Assembly (NCBI GenBank): GCA_045647885.1
Contig: JAZRMX010000039.1
Location: 1 to 49,367, forward strand
Direction: 5' to 3'
DNA length: 49,367 bases
DNA from: HGM04593 sp045647885
Lineage (GTDB): Bacteria > Bacteroidota > Bacteroidia > Bacteroidales > Bacteroidaceae
Shown: positions 26,434-35,250 of the stretch, piece after piece
Numbering within the stretch: position 1 is the first letter of the stretch
How the letters are laid out: the number at the start of each line of letters is the position of its first letter
Translations under genes and position numbers: made by a program
The notes under the pieces: generated by a model
What the model was told of the DNA's origin: nothing
The model's input: the letters and a program-made list of their open reading frames with translations, nothing else
Database searches by the model: none

Positions 26434-27594
26434 ATGAAGATGAAATTCCCCGTAGATAAGTTTGCAGGAAAGGAAACCCCATTCTATTACTACGATGTTG
26501 CGCTGTTGCAGGAGACACTTGCCACAGCGCAGGCCGAGGCTGCAAAATACGATGGTTTCCACGTGCATTATGCAATAAAGGCTAACTTCAATCCTCGTCT
26601 GCTACAGATTGTGGCTGGCGCGGGTATGGGTGCCGATTGTGTGAGTGGCGGTGAAGTCTCAGCTGCATTAAAGGCTGGTATAACACCCGACAAGATAGTT
26701 TTTGCCGGCGTGGGAAAAACCGACAAGGAGATAGCCACAGCTCTTGATGCAGGAATCTTCTGTTTCAACATTGAGTCTATCCCCGAGGTGGAGGCAATAG
26801 AGGAACTTGCTGCAGCGCGTGGGGTAGAGGCTTCGGTTGCAATAAGGGTAAACCCCAATATTGGTGCCCACACACACGCCAATATTACCACCGGTCTTGC
26901 CGAAAATAAATTCGGAGTGAATTATGAGCAACTCGACGAGGTTATAGATGCCATAGAGGCTCTTCCTCATATAAAGCTCATAGGATTGCACTTCCACATA
27001 GGCTCGCAAATTCTTGTGATGGACGACTTTATAGCCCTTTGCGGCCGAGTGAACGAGTTGCAGATTATGCTGCGCGATAAACGCGGAATTGTGCTTCCCC
27101 ACATAAACGTGGGTGGTGGTCTTGGCATACGCTACGATGCCCCTGACTGCTATCCCATCCCCGATTTTGCACTCTATTTTGCCACATATGCGCAGAACCT
27201 TAAACTGCTGCCCGAGCAGCAGGTGCATTTCGAACTTGGTCGCAGCCTTGTGGCACAGTGTGGTTCGCTCATTACCCGTGCAACATACATAAAAAAAGGT
27301 ACCTGCAAACAGTTTGTTATTGTTGATGCCGGAATGAATGATCTTGTGCGTCCCGCTCTTTATGATGCATATCACTATATTGAGAATCTCACCTCACAAA
27401 GTGAAGATGAAATCTATGATATAGTAGGGCCCATATGTGAGTCTTCCGATGTCTTCTGCAAGGAACGTAAGATACCCGCAACTGTTCGTGGAGACATCCT
27501 TGCCATTCGCTCGGCAGGAGCTTACGGTGAAGCTATGGCATTCGGCTATAACTGTCGTGCCTTGCCTGGTAGTCTTTTTTCCGACGAGATTTAG
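26434..27594 (+). CDS. lysA: Diaminopimelate decarboxylase
   Basis: A 386-residue fold-III PLP enzyme that converts meso-diaminopimelate to L-lysine, the last step of lysine synthesis. The PLP lysine is Lys49 in HYAIKANFNP. GLHFHIGSQI, HINVGGGLGIRY, the FELGRSLVAQCGSL block, and the Cys in GPICESSDVF (which contacts the partner active site in the dimer) are all present. It is slightly shorter than the E. coli enzyme but complete. It lies 15 bases after lysC. It is the last gene of the transcript, ending at a long palindromic terminator. Confidence 0.95.
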   Translation: MKMKFPVDKFAGKETPFYYYDVALLQETLATAQAEAAKYDGFHVHYAIKANFNPRLLQIVAGAGMGADCVSGGEVSAALKAGITPDKIVFAGVGKTDKEIATALDAGIFCFNIESIPEVEAIEELAAARGVEASVAIRVNPNIGAHTHANITTGLAENKFGVNYEQLDEVIDAIEALPHIKLIGLHFHIGSQILVMDDFIALCGRVNELQIMLRDKRGIVLPHINVGGGLGIRYDAPDCYPIPDFALYFATYAQNLKLLPEQQVHFELGRSLVAQCGSLITRATYIKKGTCKQFVIVDAGMNDLVRPALYDAYHYIENLTSQSEDEIYDIVGPICESSDVFCKERKIPATVRGDILAIRSAGAYGEAMAFGYNCRALPGSLFSDEI

Positions 27595-27604
27595 TCAAGT
27601 GGGA

Positions 27605-27650
27605 TATATAAGAGAAAGGCTGTGCAATTGCACAGCCTTTCTCTTATATA
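27605..27650. terminator. Bidirectional terminator (lysA / Lol-like permease)
   Basis: A perfect 46-base palindrome centred on CAATTG, with arms such as AGAGAAAGGCTGTGCA, between convergent genes. Confidence 0.92.
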
Positions 27651-27664
27651 TTGTAGGAATTTAT

Positions 27665-28906
27665 TTACTCAAACTTTATTGCCTTGCTTGGTTCAATTCT
27701 TGATATCAGCATCGATGGTACTACAAGCATTGCTACCGAGATAATGAACATAAGAATGTTCATTGGTATCATCACCCAACTGAACTCAATGGGGACGCAG
27801 TTCATATAATACATCTCTGGGTCTAGTTTTATTATACCTGTATATTGCTGCAACAGGCACAAGGCTATAGCTATAATGTTGCCCCATATCATTCCGCGTC
27901 CTATGATGAAGGATGAATAATAGAGAAATATTTTTCTTATTGAAAGGTTCTGCGCACCCACAGCCTTGAGAACACCTATAAGGTTGCTTTTTTCAAGGAT
28001 TATAATCAGCAACCCCGACACCATTGTAAAACCGGCAATTCCCAGAACCAGTATAAGAATAACCCACACTGTTCTGTCCAAAATGCCCAACCACGCAAAA
28101 AGGGCAGGGGAGAGTTCCTCGATTGTCTGCACATACAGCTCCTGGTTATTACGGTTTGCCATTTGCGTTGCCACAGGCATCAAAGAGAGTCTTCTCTCTT
28201 CTAGTTTTTCATAGTTGTCGGTGGTGATCTCTATGTTACTTACCTGTTCCTTGCTCCACCCGTTCAGGCGTCGCAGGGTCTCAATATCAGTCAGGGCATA
28301 TATGTTGTCCATCTCATAGAGATGTGTCTCATAGATACCAGCTACCACCATACGTCTCGCTTTAATGCCGGTGTGCATAAAATATACATTAATCTTGTCG
28401 CCCACCGAGCAACCGGTCTTTTCGGCAATTGCTTTTGAAAGTACCACCCAGTATGTCTCCTTAATGGAATCGCCGGGGGTGGGGATTTTACCCTCTTTCA
28501 TATTCTCGGCAAAAAAAGATGGGTAGCAACCGGTGTCGATACCTTTTAGGATAACACCCTCAAATTCCTCACCCACAGCAAGGAGTCCGGGTCTTTGTAT
28601 ATATGTTTCCACCTTGGTTACTCCATCGCAGGCAAGCAATGAGGAAATGGCACTGCTGTCGGCAATGACAAATGGTTGTTCATTCTCGGCTGCAGTGTAG
28701 CAGTTTATCTGTATGTGTCCGCCAAAGCCTATGATTTTGTTGCGTACTTCGTCCTTGAACCCCACCACAATGGCTACCGACAGCATCATTACCACCAACC
28801 CCACCGACACACCCCATTGGGCAATAGTCGTTGCCGGGCGCGATACTCTTTTCCCGCCTTTTCTTGCCTTGTAGAGTCTTTGAGCTATAAAAAGTTCTAT
28901 ATTCAT
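27665..28906 (-). CDS. LolC/E-like FtsX-family ABC permease
   Basis: A 413-residue inner-membrane permease. It has one N-terminal helix (about 30-50, after the conserved FIAQRLYKARKGGKRVSRPA opening), a periplasmic MacB-like domain (about 52-265), and three C-terminal helices (about 270-405) with the FtsX motif block KSNLIGVLKAVGAQNLSIRKIF. This is the layout of LolC/LolE, which extract lipoproteins from the inner membrane with the ATPase LolD; here no LolD is adjacent. The frame is open to 28957, but MNIELFIAQRLYK at 28906 is the family start. It is last in a run with a lipoprotein and Wzi, which fits envelope assembly. Confidence 0.87.
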   Translation of the reverse strand: MNIELFIAQRLYKARKGGKRVSRPATTIAQWGVSVGLVVMMLSVAIVVGFKDEVRNKIIGFGGHIQINCYTAAENEQPFVIADSSAISSLLACDGVTKVETYIQRPGLLAVGEEFEGVILKGIDTGCYPSFFAENMKEGKIPTPGDSIKETYWVVLSKAIAEKTGCSVGDKINVYFMHTGIKARRMVVAGIYETHLYEMDNIYALTDIETLRRLNGWSKEQVSNIEITTDNYEKLEERRLSLMPVATQMANRNNQELYVQTIEELSPALFAWLGILDRTVWVILILVLGIAGFTMVSGLLIIILEKSNLIGVLKAVGAQNLSIRKIFLYYSSFIIGRGMIWGNIIAIALCLLQQYTGIIKLDPEMYYMNCVPIEFSWVMIPMNILMFIISVAMLVVPSMLISRIEPSKAIKFE

Positions 28907-28916
28907 AAAATGGTGG

Positions 28917-29309
28917 TTAGAAACTGCGGAAAGTGATTCTTGCATTTTTGGAGTCAAGAATCATACTCTTGTCATCGAGATGCAGTACTCCGTACCTCTC
29001 GTTTGCATTGTCATATATTCCCCATAATTTCAAATCACTTTCCAGGTTGTTAATACCTTGTACAAAGAGAGAATCGCCCACGTGCTGAAAACGGAAATAA
29101 TATCTGATGTCGGTTGTCTTTCTTATTTCGAGCAAATCGAGCTGAATACCCCAGAAGTGGCTTTCGTTGACAAGGTTCACAGTAGTTCCCGTTGAATGCT
29201 CTTCAATGGTCATAATTTTCCAAAAGGCACCGAGGTCGCCGTTGTTGTCCTCCTTTTGACAGGCGGTACAGGCTATAGCTGTAAAGAGAATGAACACTAT
29301 TTTTTTCAT
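28917..29309 (-). CDS. Small lipoprotein, lipocalin-like
   Basis: A 130-residue protein with a lipoprotein signal: IACTACQKE places the lipidated Cys at 17, followed by KEDNN, which resembles a surface or outer-membrane sorting tract. The mature part is predicted beta-rich (WKIMTIEEHS, YYFRFQHVGDSLFV, RYGVLHLDDKSMIL), similar in plan to small lipocalin-like lipoproteins of Bacteroidales. No enzyme motif. It sits between Wzi (13 bases) and the Lol-like permease (10 bases), so it belongs to the same transcript. Function unknown. Confidence 0.75.
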   Translation of the reverse strand: MKKIVFILFTAIACTACQKEDNNGDLGAFWKIMTIEEHSTGTTVNLVNESHFWGIQLDLLEIRKTTDIRYYFRFQHVGDSLFVQGINNLESDLKLWGIYDNANERYGVLHLDDKSMILDSKNARITFRSF

Positions 29310-29321
29310 AACAAATTTTCC

Positions 29322-30794
29322 TTATTTTTTCCAGAAATCAAGAGCTCCACATTTGCTTATGGTGAGCATACCGCTGCGGCAATTCCCGTGAAGGCTGCCG
29401 TTATCGAATGCATAAGATGCCTTCACCTCCCATCCTTTCAGGTAGTTTGGGTGGTACGATATTTCCACAAGACCTGCTGTGTTTGATTTAATATCGGTGA
29501 ATGGATTGTTGTATGTTCCCCAGTTGTTAGAGTGCGTGAGGAGCAGGCGGTAACCAAGCTCGTTGGTGGGCTCTCCTTCAACACCTATATGGAATGCTTC
29601 TACGCGGTTGTTGTAACAGATGAGTTTTTTGTCGTCGTTATATATGGGTGAGGTGGCAAGCGGTGTTCCTATGGTCATTCCATAATTGAACCAACCGTTG
29701 TACCATTCGTGGTTGAAGTTGTCGTCGCGGCAACTGATTTGGTCGGGGATGCTCTCTGTTGTGTCGTGATATACAGGGCCGCTTTGGTTCTTCAGGTTGT
29801 AATATTCCACCACAATCCCTTTTATCCAATTGAATTTCTTTAGTTTAAGCTCAAAACCAAGTAGTTGTTCGGTCCATAAGCCATACTCCCAGAACATCTG
29901 TGAGTGGTCATCGAACACGTGCTCATAATAAGTGCGCACTTCCCAATCCTGCTCTTTCCAGTTAATGGCTCCGTGCCAGCTGCCAAGCTGGTTACCGGCA
30001 ATATTCACTTTGTCCATTCCGCTATATTCTTCATCGCCACTGCTTGGAACGAAAGCCTTGAAATAATCTTTTATACGGCTCGGGTTGGTATAATGTACTC
30101 CTGTTACATTCTCTTTGTTATAGACCGTACCTCCGAATTGTGCAGTCATCTGCAAACCAAGTTCTGCCGATAGTGGAAAACGCTCCTCTTTTCCAACTTT
30201 AAAGAAGATGGCTTTTGAGTGGTAACGTACACCAACGGTGCGGCCCATACCCTCGGCAACCCAATCTTTTTGCCAGTCGCCGTCGGTAAACCAACCATAC
30301 GCAATGTGTCCGCGTAGTTTGAACCATCCGTTTGTACCAAAGAAGTCGTAATACTCCGGCACTTCAATGCGTACTTGAGGTATGGGGCGTGCATTGCCGC
30401 TTTCAACAAGCCCGCCTGTAGATAAACGATGGTTCTTAAGTTCGCCCCAACGTTCCTTTTGCCCAACCGAGAGGGTGAGCATCTTCCAGCTCACATCGGC
30501 AAAAGCTTGTTGTATATAAACAGAAGATGTGAGATTCTTGCCGGCAATAATATCTGCACCCCAGTTAAGAAGAAAAGATTTTCCTAATCTGTCTTCTCCC
30601 TCAATGGCGGCTCTTGCATAACCATATTTAGCCACTTCGCCACTTATTCCCTGGCGGTTGGAGAGGTGCCAGGTGGGCGGTGTCTTTTCCGATGCCGTAG
30701 TTCCTGCAACTTCCAGTCTGTATCTTATTTCCTGAGCCGGCAATATGTTACATAACAGTAGCAGTATTGTCGACAAGATGTAATTTCCTTTCAT
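29322..30794 (-). CDS. Capsule assembly Wzi-family outer-membrane protein
   Basis: A 490-residue protein with a signal peptide (1-20, ILSTILLLLCNILPAQ) and many alternating beta strands ending in a final strand pattern, as in an outer-membrane barrel. Family marks include TWHLSNRQGISG near the N-terminus, LSVGQKERWGELKNHRLSTGG, and IPQVRIEVPEYYDFFG. In E. coli, Wzi anchors capsule at the cell surface; Bacteroidales homologues are linked to capsule or surface polysaccharide. Here it sits next to an unusual sugar-activating enzyme and a nucleotidyltransferase, not in a full capsule locus. It starts 9 bases after the upstream gene. Confidence 0.88.
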   Translation of the reverse strand: MKGNYILSTILLLLCNILPAQEIRYRLEVAGTTASEKTPPTWHLSNRQGISGEVAKYGYARAAIEGEDRLGKSFLLNWGADIIAGKNLTSSVYIQQAFADVSWKMLTLSVGQKERWGELKNHRLSTGGLVESGNARPIPQVRIEVPEYYDFFGTNGWFKLRGHIAYGWFTDGDWQKDWVAEGMGRTVGVRYHSKAIFFKVGKEERFPLSAELGLQMTAQFGGTVYNKENVTGVHYTNPSRIKDYFKAFVPSSGDEEYSGMDKVNIAGNQLGSWHGAINWKEQDWEVRTYYEHVFDDHSQMFWEYGLWTEQLLGFELKLKKFNWIKGIVVEYYNLKNQSGPVYHDTTESIPDQISCRDDNFNHEWYNGWFNYGMTIGTPLATSPIYNDDKKLICYNNRVEAFHIGVEGEPTNELGYRLLLTHSNNWGTYNNPFTDIKSNTAGLVEISYHPNYLKGWEVKASYAFDNGSLHGNCRSGMLTISKCGALDFWKK

Positions 30795-30803
30795 AATATC
30801 TGT

Positions 30804-31895
30804 TCATTTATTCATTCTCATCCAGAAAAAGTGCCATCCCCTGAATAGTGGAGCCCACAATGTCTCGCTTGGATAACTTCTTACCAATGCAAAGTTCTGT
30901 TTTGTGCGACTGAATGCCCTTTGAAGCAAATTGCCGTTTTTCTGTATATCAAGTTCCGGGTTATTGTTGCCAAAGTTCCCTTTTCTCATAATCTCTCCCA
31001 ATAACTCCTCGCCCTCTTTTTCCAGAGGTTCCGTTATGAAGAACGAACTCTCGAACCCATATACCTTTTTTAAGACGTACATGGCAGCTCCGGCAAAACG
31101 CAACATCTTCAGCTCTTTTAAATGTGTTAGAGTCCTCTTCAGCTCTTCTTTTGTGAAACCTTGTGCCAGCACATAGTAATAGTCGAGCATCTGTCGCAAC
31201 CCAATGCCTTCCTGGAAAAGATGCCTGTATATGTGCAGTAGTATATACACGCGGTTGAACGCCAGTGTCGGAGCTGTTATGCATCCCTCTTCGCCAAGTA
31301 TCACCTTGTTGCTGAGCTGTACGGTCTTTTCGCGTTCAAAGAAACTCTGCAATCTTCTGTTTGTGAAGAAACTGTACATCCACGATGGTGTGAAATGAAT
31401 CTCTATGCACGGCTCTTTGAATATGGGGAAATCCACGTGGTGGTATATAGGTTGGGCATTGGGTACGAATTTTCGTACATAATCCATAATGCTTTTTCTG
31501 TCGGCATCTAGCCAAATGTCTATATCTCCCGGTGTGCGACGCAAAGGGTTGGGGTAGAGCGTAGCTATTCCCTGTCCTTTGAGTATGATGTTCCCGAATC
31601 CCTCTTCTTTGAATTTTTTTGCAACAACAACAGCTTGACGGTTCAGAACCTTGTTCTGTTTTTCTATAATCTGGCAGTGGTTGTACCATTTGAGAAGGAG
31701 CTCCTTTGGAGGTCTTTGTGCTGCGGGTAGCTTCTCTATGCCGGTAAAGGCTATGCCGACAAGAGTCTGCCTCTTCGACAACTCGAAAAGTTCCTCCCAT
31801 TGCGTGGCTGTGGGGGTTACCGATAGTTCACTCCCGGTTCCAATACCAGAACGGAGCAGTTCAAAAAAGAGTCCTGTCATAAAATCCTGTTGCAT
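30804..31895 (-). CDS. Uncharacterised nucleotidyltransferase-family protein
   Basis: A 363-residue protein of the PF14907 type (NTP_transf_5), often found in polysaccharide or peptide-modification loci. The polymerase-beta-like core is FGNIILKGQGIATLYP followed by RRTPGDIDIWLDADRK, where GDIDIW carries the two metal-binding Asp residues. A His-rich stretch follows (IYHHVDFPIF). There is no signal peptide or membrane segment. The exact reaction is unknown for this family. It lies between the cytidylyltransferase-kinase fusion (64 bases, with a hairpin between) and Wzi (9 bases), which suggests a role in surface polysaccharide. Family call fairly sure. Confidence 0.78.
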   Translation of the reverse strand: MQQDFMTGLFFELLRSGIGTGSELSVTPTATQWEELFELSKRQTLVGIAFTGIEKLPAAQRPPKELLLKWYNHCQIIEKQNKVLNRQAVVVAKKFKEEGFGNIILKGQGIATLYPNPLRRTPGDIDIWLDADRKSIMDYVRKFVPNAQPIYHHVDFPIFKEPCIEIHFTPSWMYSFFTNRRLQSFFEREKTVQLSNKVILGEEGCITAPTLAFNRVYILLHIYRHLFQEGIGLRQMLDYYYVLAQGFTKEELKRTLTHLKELKMLRFAGAAMYVLKKVYGFESSFFITEPLEKEGEELLGEIMRKGNFGNNNPELDIQKNGNLLQRAFSRTKQNFALVRSYPSETLWAPLFRGWHFFWMRMNK

Positions 31896-31918
31896 CGGAT
31901 AATGATAAATTCTATTTT

Positions 31919-31950
31919 AAAAGGGTGTATCGCAGTTGACACACCCTTTT
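31919..31950 (-). terminator. Hairpin between the fusion enzyme and the nucleotidyltransferase
   Basis: AAAAGGGTGT pairs with ACACCCTTTT around a 12-base loop. It may end or attenuate the upstream transcript; the T-run on the minus strand is short. Confidence 0.6.
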
Positions 31951-31959
31951 GTTTCTTTT

Positions 31960-33099
31960 TTAGTTACGTCTTATTCTTATCTGTAACGCATCCTTAATGG
32001 GGGTGTCGTTAATTATTACAAGGTAACCACCACCACCGGCTCCGGTAATCTTTATACCCTTTACCTTATCAATGTATTCGTTTATTGTTTCAAACACATA
32101 GTCGGGAGCCATATTGGGGAACATCGCAATTTGTGCGCGGAACGATTCCGTTGTTGCCTTTCCCCAAGCATCAATATCCTTGTTGTTTATTGCAATCCAA
32201 CAATCGCAAGCTGCTTTTGCAAGTCTTTCTGCACCTTCTTTGTCTATTTTGGTGTTTGCAAGAACATTGTAATCGCCTTTTCTGGGAGAAAGAGGTATGA
32301 GCCATATGTTTTTCTCTATAAAATCAAGGATTTCGTTATCCTTTACACTTTCTATCTTTGTGGGCCAATATTTTTCTCCGGCATAATTCAGACGGTTAAG
32401 ACCGGGCATCACAACACCGATAGCATCCTGTGAACCGCTGATATAGGGAGAACCGGGAGGGTTCTCGAAACAGAAGAGTTCTTTTGCAAGCACCTCGCGG
32501 TCGCCTTTGGGAATGTCAATATGCCACATCTCAATAGCTGCTTTACGCGAAGAGGTGCTCATACCGCTTCGGTTGTTAAAGTCGTAATCGGGTTCTATAT
32601 TTATGGTCAATACCGGGCCTTCGGCATATTTGTTTACGTATGGTTGGTCGAGCCAGCCACCTGCAAGGTCAATACGATAAGGAATCTTGCACTCTTGGCG
32701 CAGAGCTGTGGTGGAACGTGCAGGAAGTCCGCTTTCGGGTATGCGAGTGCTTACTTTGAGCTCTATACCATTCTCCTGGCAAAAACGTTTCTTCTCAGGT
32801 GTGTATCCGTCGGAGTTTACAAAGAAAATGTCGGGTTTCAAAGCCTTGACATCCTCGGCAAAGTCCATAATGCCGCTGCCTGAGTTTACAAAAGCATCTT
32901 TAACATAGCGGATTGCCTTTACCATATAAAGACGCTCCTCCTGTGTATTTATAGTCTTACGGTTTTTAAGGTCCTGAATGGTGCTGTCCGAACCTATACC
33001 GACATACAAGTCACCATATTGTGATGCTTCCTTGAAAAAAGCAACGTGTCCGGAATGCAACATATCGTAACAACCCGATACAAAAACTTTCTTATTCAT
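31960..33099 (-). CDS. Cytidylyltransferase-GHMP kinase fusion protein
   Basis: A 379-residue two-domain enzyme. Residues 1-130 are a cytidylyltransferase-like nucleotidyltransferase: VFVSGCYDMLHSGHVAFF with the H-x-G-H motif, and SDGYTPEKKRF. Residues 140-379 are a GHMP-type sugar kinase related to heptose kinases: YRIDLAGGWLDQPYV, a degenerate motif 2 RSGMSTSSRKAA (usual form GLGSSSA), GSQDAIGVVMPG, and motif 3 KITGAGGGGYLVI. Together these would phosphorylate and nucleotide-activate a sugar. HldE has both activities but in reverse order and with an unrelated PfkB kinase; FKP is a different, much larger fusion. The substrate is unknown. It has its own promoter and lies upstream of a nucleotidyltransferase and Wzi, so a surface-sugar precursor is likely. 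Confidence 0.82.
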   Translation of the reverse strand: MNKKVFVSGCYDMLHSGHVAFFKEASQYGDLYVGIGSDSTIQDLKNRKTINTQEERLYMVKAIRYVKDAFVNSGSGIMDFAEDVKALKPDIFFVNSDGYTPEKKRFCQENGIELKVSTRIPESGLPARSTTALRQECKIPYRIDLAGGWLDQPYVNKYAEGPVLTINIEPDYDFNNRSGMSTSSRKAAIEMWHIDIPKGDREVLAKELFCFENPPGSPYISGSQDAIGVVMPGLNRLNYAGEKYWPTKIESVKDNEILDFIEKNIWLIPLSPRKGDYNVLANTKIDKEGAERLAKAACDCWIAINNKDIDAWGKATTESFRAQIAMFPNMAPDYVFETINEYIDKVKGIKITGAGGGGYLVIINDTPIKDALQIRIRRN

Positions 33100-33149
33100 A
33101 ATTATTTTTTTGAAACGGTAACTATCGTGTTTGTTTTATATCCTTATTC

Positions 33150-33159
33150 TGCAAAGATA
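33150..33159 (-). promoter_or_regulatory. -7 promoter element of the fusion enzyme gene
   Basis: Minus-strand TATCTTTGCA, a full TAnnTTTG match, 50 bases before the ATG at 33099, in the 95-base gap after the S41 protease. Confidence 0.6.
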
Positions 33160-33194
33160 ATATAATATATTAATTTATAGTAAAATTTACATTT

Positions 33195-34808
33195 TTAATT
33201 ATTTGGTTTTTCGGGAAAGGCCTTTCCTTCTTCAAGAACCTCTATAGCCTTCAGCACGGTCTCGTCGGTGAGGTTTACATATTTTATGTGTTCGAGCATT
33301 CCCTGTATGTCGTAAATTATGTTGGCATTGATAATCTCGGCAAGCACTTTCTTGTTGTGAGCAAGTTCGGTGGTGGGTGGTGCTATACCTTTTTCCTTTG
33401 CAAAAGCTATAAAATTCCCAACAATAGGCTGTGTGGCAAGGTATTTTACCAACTCTTCATATGTCTTGAACTTTTCGAGTTGCTGGCGATTTTCCTTACT
33501 GTAGCGGAAAGCAAACATGGAAATAAGGCGTTTGCGCGACACGTTGTTGATATATGAAGTGAATCGGGTGGTGTCGCTTGGCACAAAAATGTCTGGCATA
33601 ATACCTCCGCCGCCATACACTGTGCGGCCTAACCGTGTTTTATATATTAGGCTGTCGTTCTGGTGAATGCTGTCCTGCGAGAAGAATTCGCCTCTTTCGT
33701 AACGGTTAATAATGTCCATATTGTACTCCTCGCCTTCGCCTTGCACATAGGGCTTCTGTATGCAACGTCCCGACGGGGTATAATAACGCGCCACTGTGAG
33801 TCTCATTGCCGAGCCGTCTTTGAACTCGAACGGCTGCTGCACAAGTCCTTTGCCAAAGGTGCGTCGGCCTATAATGGTGCCGCGGTCGTTATCCTGTATG
33901 GTTCCGGCTATAATTTCGCTTGCCGAAGCCGATGTCTCGTCTGTGAGCACTACAAGTGGAATCTCGGGGAAATTGCCTCGGCCGTTGGCATATTCTGTGC
34001 TGCGTGGCGAGTTCTCACCTTCGGTGTACACAATCATATCGCCGCGGTGCAGGAATTCATTGGCCATCTGCAATGCCACTCCCAAATATCCGCCGCCGTT
34101 GCCACGCACATCAATAATAATACCTTTTGCGCCGCTATGCAGGAAACTTGCCATTGCAATAATGAATTCAGAGAATGTGTTCTCGGCAAAACGTTCCACC
34201 TGTATGTATCCCCATTTGTTGTCAATAAGATATGCAGCTTCGATACTTGCCATCGGGATGTTGTCGCGTGTTATGTTAAAATGCAGCAGGTCGGGCTCTC
34301 CAAAACGTTTTACGCTTACTTTTACTTTTGTGCCTTTGGGGCCTTTAAGCTTTTTCATTGCTGCATCCTGCGTGCAGGCTTTTCCCACAAAAAGCGTGTC
34401 GTTTACTTTTACAATGCAGTCGCCGGCAAGCAACCCTACACTTTCCGAAGGGCCTCCACGAATTATGTCCGTAACATTTATGGTGTCGTCCTGAATCATA
34501 AACCGTATACCTATTCCGCTGAAACTGCTTGCAAGGTCGGCATTCGTGGCTTCAACCTCTTCTGCGGGTATGTATTTGCTGTGAGGGTCAAGTTCGTCAA
34601 GTATTTTTGGCATAACCTTTTCAATTATGTCGTCCATATTCAGCGAGTCGACATAATTGTTCTGTACCAGCAGCATAAGCTCATCCATCTTATTGCTTCC
34701 GGGTGAGCTTATTATTATGGTATTTCCACGCCCCTGCGATATGTATATACCGGCCAGTAAACCCATTAAAGTGAAGAGCACCAGCAGGGTCGGCATAAAC
34801 TTTTTCAT
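33195..34808 (-). CDS. S41-family C-terminal processing peptidase
   Basis: A 537-residue protease. An N-terminal hydrophobic helix (6-25) exports or anchors it to the periplasm. A PDZ domain spans about 92-180 (GIGIRFMIQ, GDCIVKVND), followed by the peptidase domain with GIIIDVRGNGGGYLGVA. The likely catalytic pair is Ser295 (TSASASEII) and Lys320 (TFGKGLVQQ), 25 residues apart as in CtpA. A C-terminal extension (about 400-537) is usual in Bacteroidales members. Such proteases trim periplasmic or envelope proteins from the C-terminus. It overlaps the dCMP deaminase stop by 4 bases. Confident family call; substrates unknown. Confidence 0.92.
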   Translation of the reverse strand: MKKFMPTLLVLFTLMGLLAGIYISQGRGNTIIISSPGSNKMDELMLLVQNNYVDSLNMDDIIEKVMPKILDELDPHSKYIPAEEVEATNADLASSFSGIGIRFMIQDDTINVTDIIRGGPSESVGLLAGDCIVKVNDTLFVGKACTQDAAMKKLKGPKGTKVKVSVKRFGEPDLLHFNITRDNIPMASIEAAYLIDNKWGYIQVERFAENTFSEFIIAMASFLHSGAKGIIIDVRGNGGGYLGVALQMANEFLHRGDMIVYTEGENSPRSTEYANGRGNFPEIPLVVLTDETSASASEIIAGTIQDNDRGTIIGRRTFGKGLVQQPFEFKDGSAMRLTVARYYTPSGRCIQKPYVQGEGEEYNMDIINRYERGEFFSQDSIHQNDSLIYKTRLGRTVYGGGGIMPDIFVPSDTTRFTSYINNVSRKRLISMFAFRYSKENRQQLEKFKTYEELVKYLATQPIVGNFIAFAKEKGIAPPTTELAHNKKVLAEIINANIIYDIQGMLEHIKYVNLTDETVLKAIEVLEEGKAFPEKPNN

Positions 34809-35248
34809 AGGGCAGTGTTTTCCTCTTCAACTAAGTGAATCACCTCCACACCGGCTCTTCTCAACAGGTCAAGACCGTCGGTAATATGGTACTCCTCGGA
34901 ATATACTACACGTATTATACCTGCCTGAATGATGAGTTTAGAGCATTCAATGCAGGGCGAGGTGGTTACATAGAGCGTTGCCCCTTCACTGTTATTGTTG
35001 GATCGGGCAAGCTTGGTGATGGCATTGGCCTCGGCGTGCAGTACATAGGCTTTGGTCAGTCCCTGCTCGTTTTCGCATACATTTTCAAACCCCACAGGCG
35101 TTCCGTTGTATCCGTCCGATATTATCATCTTGTCCTTGACAATAAGTGCGCCCACTTTGCGACGCTGGCAATATGAATTCTCGGCCCATATTTTGGCCAT
35201 ACGCATATATCTGTGGTCAAGTACTCTCTGTTTTTCTCTGTTTTCCAT
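34805..35248 (-). CDS. dCMP deaminase family protein
   Basis: A 147-residue zinc deaminase. The motifs are HAEANAI (zinc His and catalytic Glu) and PCIEC (two zinc Cys), with an extra N-terminal zinc-like region (YCQRRKVGALIVKDKMIISDGYN). dCMP deaminase makes dUMP for thymidylate synthesis; the related ComEB proteins are also cytosolic deaminases. The length is normal. It starts 2 bases after the lipoprotein stop and overlaps the protease start, so translation is coupled through the cluster. Confidence 0.92.
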   Translation of the reverse strand: MENREKQRVLDHRYMRMAKIWAENSYCQRRKVGALIVKDKMIISDGYNGTPVGFENVCENEQGLTKAYVLHAEANAITKLARSNNNSEGATLYVTTSPCIECSKLIIQAGIIRVVYSEEYHITDGLDLLRRAGVEVIHLVEEENTAL

Positions 35249-35250
35249 AG

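Noticed and set aside
33663..34706. 347-residue plus-strand open frame opposite the S41 protease
   Set aside because: The minus-strand protease carries PDZ and catalytic motifs; the antisense frame looks like composition only.
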